26,942 bases of DNA from an uncultured Alistipes sp. (GTDB taxonomy: Bacteria > Bacteroidota > Bacteroidia > Bacteroidales > Rikenellaceae). Positions 24,197 to 26,942 of the stretch are shown one piece after another. Where the stretch lies: NCBI GenBank assembly GCA_900550375.1, contig URRP01000032.1:1-26942 (forward strand), in the 5' to 3' direction. The notes beneath the pieces were generated by a model. The model worked only from the letters and a program-made list of their open reading frames with translations. It made no database searches and had not been told where the DNA came from. How positions within the stretch are numbered: position 1 is the stretch's first letter; each line of letters opens with the position of its first letter. The position numbers were made by a program, and so were the translations under genes.

Positions 24197-25312
24197 ATGA
24201 GCGGATTAAGAAATTTGGTAGATAAGATCAAGCCGACCTTCTCCGAGGGCGGCAAACTCTCGTTCATGGCGTCGACGTTCGACGCCTTCGAGACTTTCCT
24301 TTTCGTGCCGAACACCACCACGCAGAAGGGAGCGCATATCCGCGACTGCAACGATATGAAGCGTACGATGATCGTCGTGGTCGCGGCACTGCTTCCGGCG
24401 CTGCTGTTCGGTATGTATAACACGGGGTATCAGGTCGGCATGACGGGCTGGGCCGCTTTCTGGTTCGGTTTCCTGCAGGTGTTGCCGATGATCGTCGTGT
24501 CGTATGTCGTGGGTCTGGGCATCGAGTTCGGATTCGCACAGGCACGCGGCCATGAGGTCAACGAGGGCTTCCTCGTCTCGGGTCTGCTGATCCCGATGAT
24601 TATGCCCATAGGTACGCCGCTGTGGATGATCGCGCTGGGTACGGCCTTCGCCGTAGTCTTCGGTAAGGAGGTCTTCGGCGGCACGGGTATGAATGTGTTC
24701 AATCCGGCGTTGCTGGCGCGCGCCTTCGTCTTCTTCTCCTACACCCCGCAGATGTCGGGTGAAAAGGTGTGGTTCGCGTTGGACGGCGTGTCGGGCGCAA
24801 CGGCGCTCGAACAGCTCTCGACCACGGGTACGATGGCCTATTCGAATCTGGACGCCTTCCTCGGTTTCATCCCGGGCAGCGTGGGCGAGACTTCGACGCT
24901 GGCGATTCTCATCGGCGCCGTGATTCTGCTCTTCACGGGCATCGCTTCGTGGCGCACGATGATTTCGGTCTTCGCGGGAGGCTGGCTGATGGGGTTGATC
25001 TTCAATGCGTTCGGCGGAAGTACCTACTCCGAGATTCCCGCATGGCAGCACCTGATCGTGGGCGGCTTCGCCTTCGGCGCCGTCTTCATGGCGACCGATC
25101 CGGTCACCTCGGCGCAGACCAGTGCCGGCAAGTACATCGTCGGGCTGCTGACGGGTGCGCTGGCCGTGATGATCCGTGTGGTGAATCCCGCCTATCCCGA
25201 GGGCATGATGCTTTCGATCCTCTTCATGAACGCGCTGGCGCCGCTGGTGGACTATTTCGTGGTCGAGCGGAACATCGCACGTCGTAAGAACCGTGTCAAA
25301 CTTGCAAAATAG
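24197..25312 (+). CDS. nqrB: Na+-translocating NADH:quinone reductase subunit B
   Basis: The product (371 aa) is the main membrane subunit with about ten helices and carries covalent FMN and riboflavin in the family. The flavinylation motif DGVSGATAL (acceptor Thr202) and MFGKEVFGGTGMN-like FGKEVFGGTGMNVFNPALLARAF are intact. The stop overlaps the weak Shine-Dalgarno GGGAG of nqrC (gap of 10 nt). Na+ transport across the inner membrane is the family function. It is a little shorter than the Vibrio protein (about 415 aa). Confidence 0.97.
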   Translation: MSGLRNLVDKIKPTFSEGGKLSFMASTFDAFETFLFVPNTTTQKGAHIRDCNDMKRTMIVVVAALLPALLFGMYNTGYQVGMTGWAAFWFGFLQVLPMIVVSYVVGLGIEFGFAQARGHEVNEGFLVSGLLIPMIMPIGTPLWMIALGTAFAVVFGKEVFGGTGMNVFNPALLARAFVFFSYTPQMSGEKVWFALDGVSGATALEQLSTTGTMAYSNLDAFLGFIPGSVGETSTLAILIGAVILLFTGIASWRTMISVFAGGWLMGLIFNAFGGSTYSEIPAWQHLIVGGFAFGAVFMATDPVTSAQTSAGKYIVGLLTGALAVMIRVVNPAYPEGMMLSILFMNALAPLVDYFVVERNIARRKNRVKLAK

Positions 25313-25322
25313 GGAGTGAATT

Positions 25323-26210
25323 ATGGCAACCAAGAAATTTAAATGTAAAGTCTGCGGCTATATCCACGAAGGCGATGCCGCACCGGCCAAATGTCCCGTT
25401 TGCGGCGTGCCGTCTTCGGAGTTCGAAGAGATCGTCGAGGCGGGTGCCGGTGATGCGGGCACGAAGAAGGGCGGTCTCTTCTCGAATAAGAACTCCAACG
25501 CCTACATCCTCCTCTACTCGACGGTGATGGTGGTCATCGTCGCGATCCTCCTGTCGCTGGCGTCGCTGTCGTTGCAGAAACGCCAGTACGAAAACGAACT
25601 GGGTGAGAAGAAGAACAACATCCTGCAATCGCTCGGTGCGCCGGACGGGGATTTCGACACGATGGTCAAGGCCTATGTCGTCGATGCCGCCGGCAACAAG
25701 ACGGAGAAACCCGCCGAAGAGGTCTTCAACATGATGAAGACGAACAAGGACCTCCGCGCCGACTACGAGCAGCAGAATCTGATTCTCTTCGAGGCGGCCG
25801 ACGGCCGCGTGGTCATTCCGCTCATCGGCAAAGGTCTGTGGGACGACATCTGGGGGTATATCGCACTCGAAAAGGATATGAATACCGTATCGGGAATCGT
25901 GATGGCCCACAAGGGCGAAACGCCGGGTCTGGGTGCCGAGATCGCTACGCCGGCGCATCAGGCGCTTTACAAGGGTAAGAAGCTCTTCGAGAAGAACGAC
26001 TTCGTCTCGATCACCCTGCGCAAGGGAGGAGCCAAAGACCCCGCACACGAGGTGGACGCGATCAGCGGCGGTACCAAGACTTCGGACGGCGTGACGATGA
26101 TGCTGCGCGACAATCTGAACGAATATCTTCCCTTCTTCACGAAGGCGCAGGCTGCCGCACAGCCCGCCGCAGAGGTATCTAACGATCAAAAAGTAGAAAG
26201 CAATGAGTAA
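25323..26210 (+). CDS. nqrC: NqrC with an extra N-terminal rubredoxin-like domain
   Basis: The product (295 aa) is the FMN-bearing NqrC subunit with an extra domain. Residues 8-27 hold two CxxC pairs, Cys8/Cys11 and Cys24/Cys27 (CKVCGYIHEG and CPVCGVPSSEFEE), the short rubredoxin-like domain found at the C terminus of rubrerythrins. A Gly/Ala-rich linker (about 38-55) leads to the usual NqrC transmembrane helix (about 60-82) and a periplasmic domain. Its flavinylation motif DAISGGT (Thr251) has Gly where many NqrC have Ala. There is no ATG between the first codon and the helix; the ATG at 25323 follows a GGGAG site at good spacing. In NqrC the N terminus faces the cytoplasm, so the iron site would sit there. 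It overlaps nqrD by 8 nt. Confidence 0.95.
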   Translation: MATKKFKCKVCGYIHEGDAAPAKCPVCGVPSSEFEEIVEAGAGDAGTKKGGLFSNKNSNAYILLYSTVMVVIVAILLSLASLSLQKRQYENELGEKKNNILQSLGAPDGDFDTMVKAYVVDAAGNKTEKPAEEVFNMMKTNKDLRADYEQQNLILFEAADGRVVIPLIGKGLWDDIWGYIALEKDMNTVSGIVMAHKGETPGLGAEIATPAHQALYKGKKLFEKNDFVSITLRKGGAKDPAHEVDAISGGTKTSDGVTMMLRDNLNEYLPFFTKAQAAAQPAAEVSNDQKVESNE

Positions 26211-26859
26211 TAAGGAAAAAGAGCCTCTGTTTTCGGCTACGAACATAAAGTATCTGACCGGCCCGTTCGGCAAGAACAATCCGGTTATCGTACAGATCCT
26301 AGGCATCTGCTCGGCACTGGCGGTAACCGTCCAGCTGAAACCCGCCATCGTGATGGCGCTTTCGGTGACGGTGGTGACGGCATTCTCGAATCTGGTGATG
26401 TCGCTGCTGCGCAAGGGGATTCCCGCCCGCATCCGCATCATCGTCCAGCTGGTGGTGATCGCCGCACTGGTGATCCTCGTCGATCAGGTCCTCAAGGCCT
26501 ACGTCTACGAAGTCTCCAAACAGTTGTCGGTCTATGTCGGTCTGATTATCACCAACTGCATCATCATGGGTCGCGTCGAAGCCTTCGCACTGGGCAACAA
26601 GCCGTGGCCGGCGTTCCTCGACGGTATCGGCAACGGTCTGGGCTACGGTATGATTCTGGTGGTGGTCGCCTTCTTCCGCGAACTGCTGGGATCGGGCACG
26701 CTGCTGGGCTTTCGCATCGTTCCCGAGAGCTGGTACATCGCCAACGGCGGTGCCTACTCGAACATGGGTCTGATGCTCTTCCCGCCCATGGCGCTCATCA
26801 TCGTGGGGTGTATCATCTGGATTCACCGCTCTTATAACAAGGATTTACAGGAAAAGTAG
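26203..26859 (+). CDS. nqrD: Na+-translocating NADH:quinone reductase subunit D
   Basis: The product (218 aa) is a six-helix membrane subunit. Cys36 in LGICSALAVT and Cys119 in ITNCIIMGRVEAFA match the pair that, with two Cys of NqrE, holds a [2Fe-2S] cluster in the membrane core of the Vibrio enzyme (established from structures). The start overlaps the end of nqrC by 8 nt, indicating translational coupling. NqrD is homologous to RnfE, but the order A-B-C-D-E identifies Nqr. Confidence 0.96.
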   Translation: MSNKEKEPLFSATNIKYLTGPFGKNNPVIVQILGICSALAVTVQLKPAIVMALSVTVVTAFSNLVMSLLRKGIPARIRIIVQLVVIAALVILVDQVLKAYVYEVSKQLSVYVGLIITNCIIMGRVEAFALGNKPWPAFLDGIGNGLGYGMILVVVAFFRELLGSGTLLGFRIVPESWYIANGGAYSNMGLMLFPPMALIIVGCIIWIHRSYNKDLQEK

Positions 26860-26869
26860 CAGGTAGCGT

Positions 26870-26942
26870 ATGGAAACACTGAATATTTTTATCCGGTCGA
26901 TCTTTATCGACAACATGGTCTTCGCCTTCTTCTTCGGCATGT
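26870..26942 (+). CDS. nqrE: Na+-translocating NADH:quinone reductase subunit E (partial)
   Basis: The first 24 codons are present and the frame runs off the window end. FIRSIFIDNMVFAFFFGM matches the NqrE start (Vibrio has a similar SIFIENMALSFFLGMC). The next codon starts with T, where the cluster-binding Cys is expected, but it is cut. It lies 10 nt after nqrD. nqrF is expected further on. Confidence 0.9.
   Translation, partial: METLNIFIRSIFIDNMVFAFFFGM

Overview
The window looks like chromosomal DNA from a GC-rich member of the Bacteroidota, most likely a Rikenellaceae/Alistipes-type gut anaerobe. This is inferred from Bacteroidota-type promoters (TAnnTTTG at -7, with a TTTG/TTG element 19-21 bp upstream), mostly weak Shine-Dalgarno signals, a Na+-NQR complex, a head-GIN/DUF2807 secreted protein and an AddAB-type recombination nuclease. 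No rRNA, tRNA, CRISPR array, transposase or prophage gene was seen.

Layout. 1-1667: an upstream terminator, then a secreted bleomycin-hydrolase-type C1 peptidase gene ending in a perfect palindrome. 1688-4704 (minus): an operon of an ABC exporter, an HprK-like P-loop kinase and an S24/S26-like peptidase, reminiscent of Bacteroidota peptide-maturation loci but without a visible precursor. 4705-5154: a gene-poor stretch of repeats. 5155-8364 (minus): addA. 8365-8608: promoters and a second copy of the repeat array. 8609-12241 (plus): a DUF2807 gene followed closely by addB. 12242-12575: a non-coding, hairpin-rich stretch. 12576-15074 (minus): HAD hydrolase and two tandem M23 (LytM) membrane peptidases. 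15173-19335 (plus): alaS and gpmI, then a strong terminator. 19522-20313 (plus): proC with a structured leader. 20379-22662 (minus): D-2-hydroxyacid dehydrogenase, a TcdA/ThiF-type enzyme and a short TatD-family hydrolase. 22839-end (plus): nqrA-B-C-D and the first 24 codons of nqrE.

How genes work together. AddA and AddB are the two subunits of a helicase-nuclease for double-strand-break repair, here divergently arranged. NqrA-E (nqrF expected beyond the window) form the sodium-pumping NADH:quinone oxidoreductase. The two M23 proteins are probably envelope peptidoglycan enzymes.

Most notable: NqrC carries an extra N-terminal rubredoxin-like domain (four Cys in two CxxC pairs), placing a predicted iron site on the cytoplasmic side of the Na+ pump. 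Also notable are a run of nine G in the kinase gene (possible phase variation), promoter-bearing tandem repeats in inverted orientation on either side of addA, two genes whose promoters leave almost no 5' leader, and the compact hairpin cluster after addB. All calls come from reading the sequence; no database search was run.
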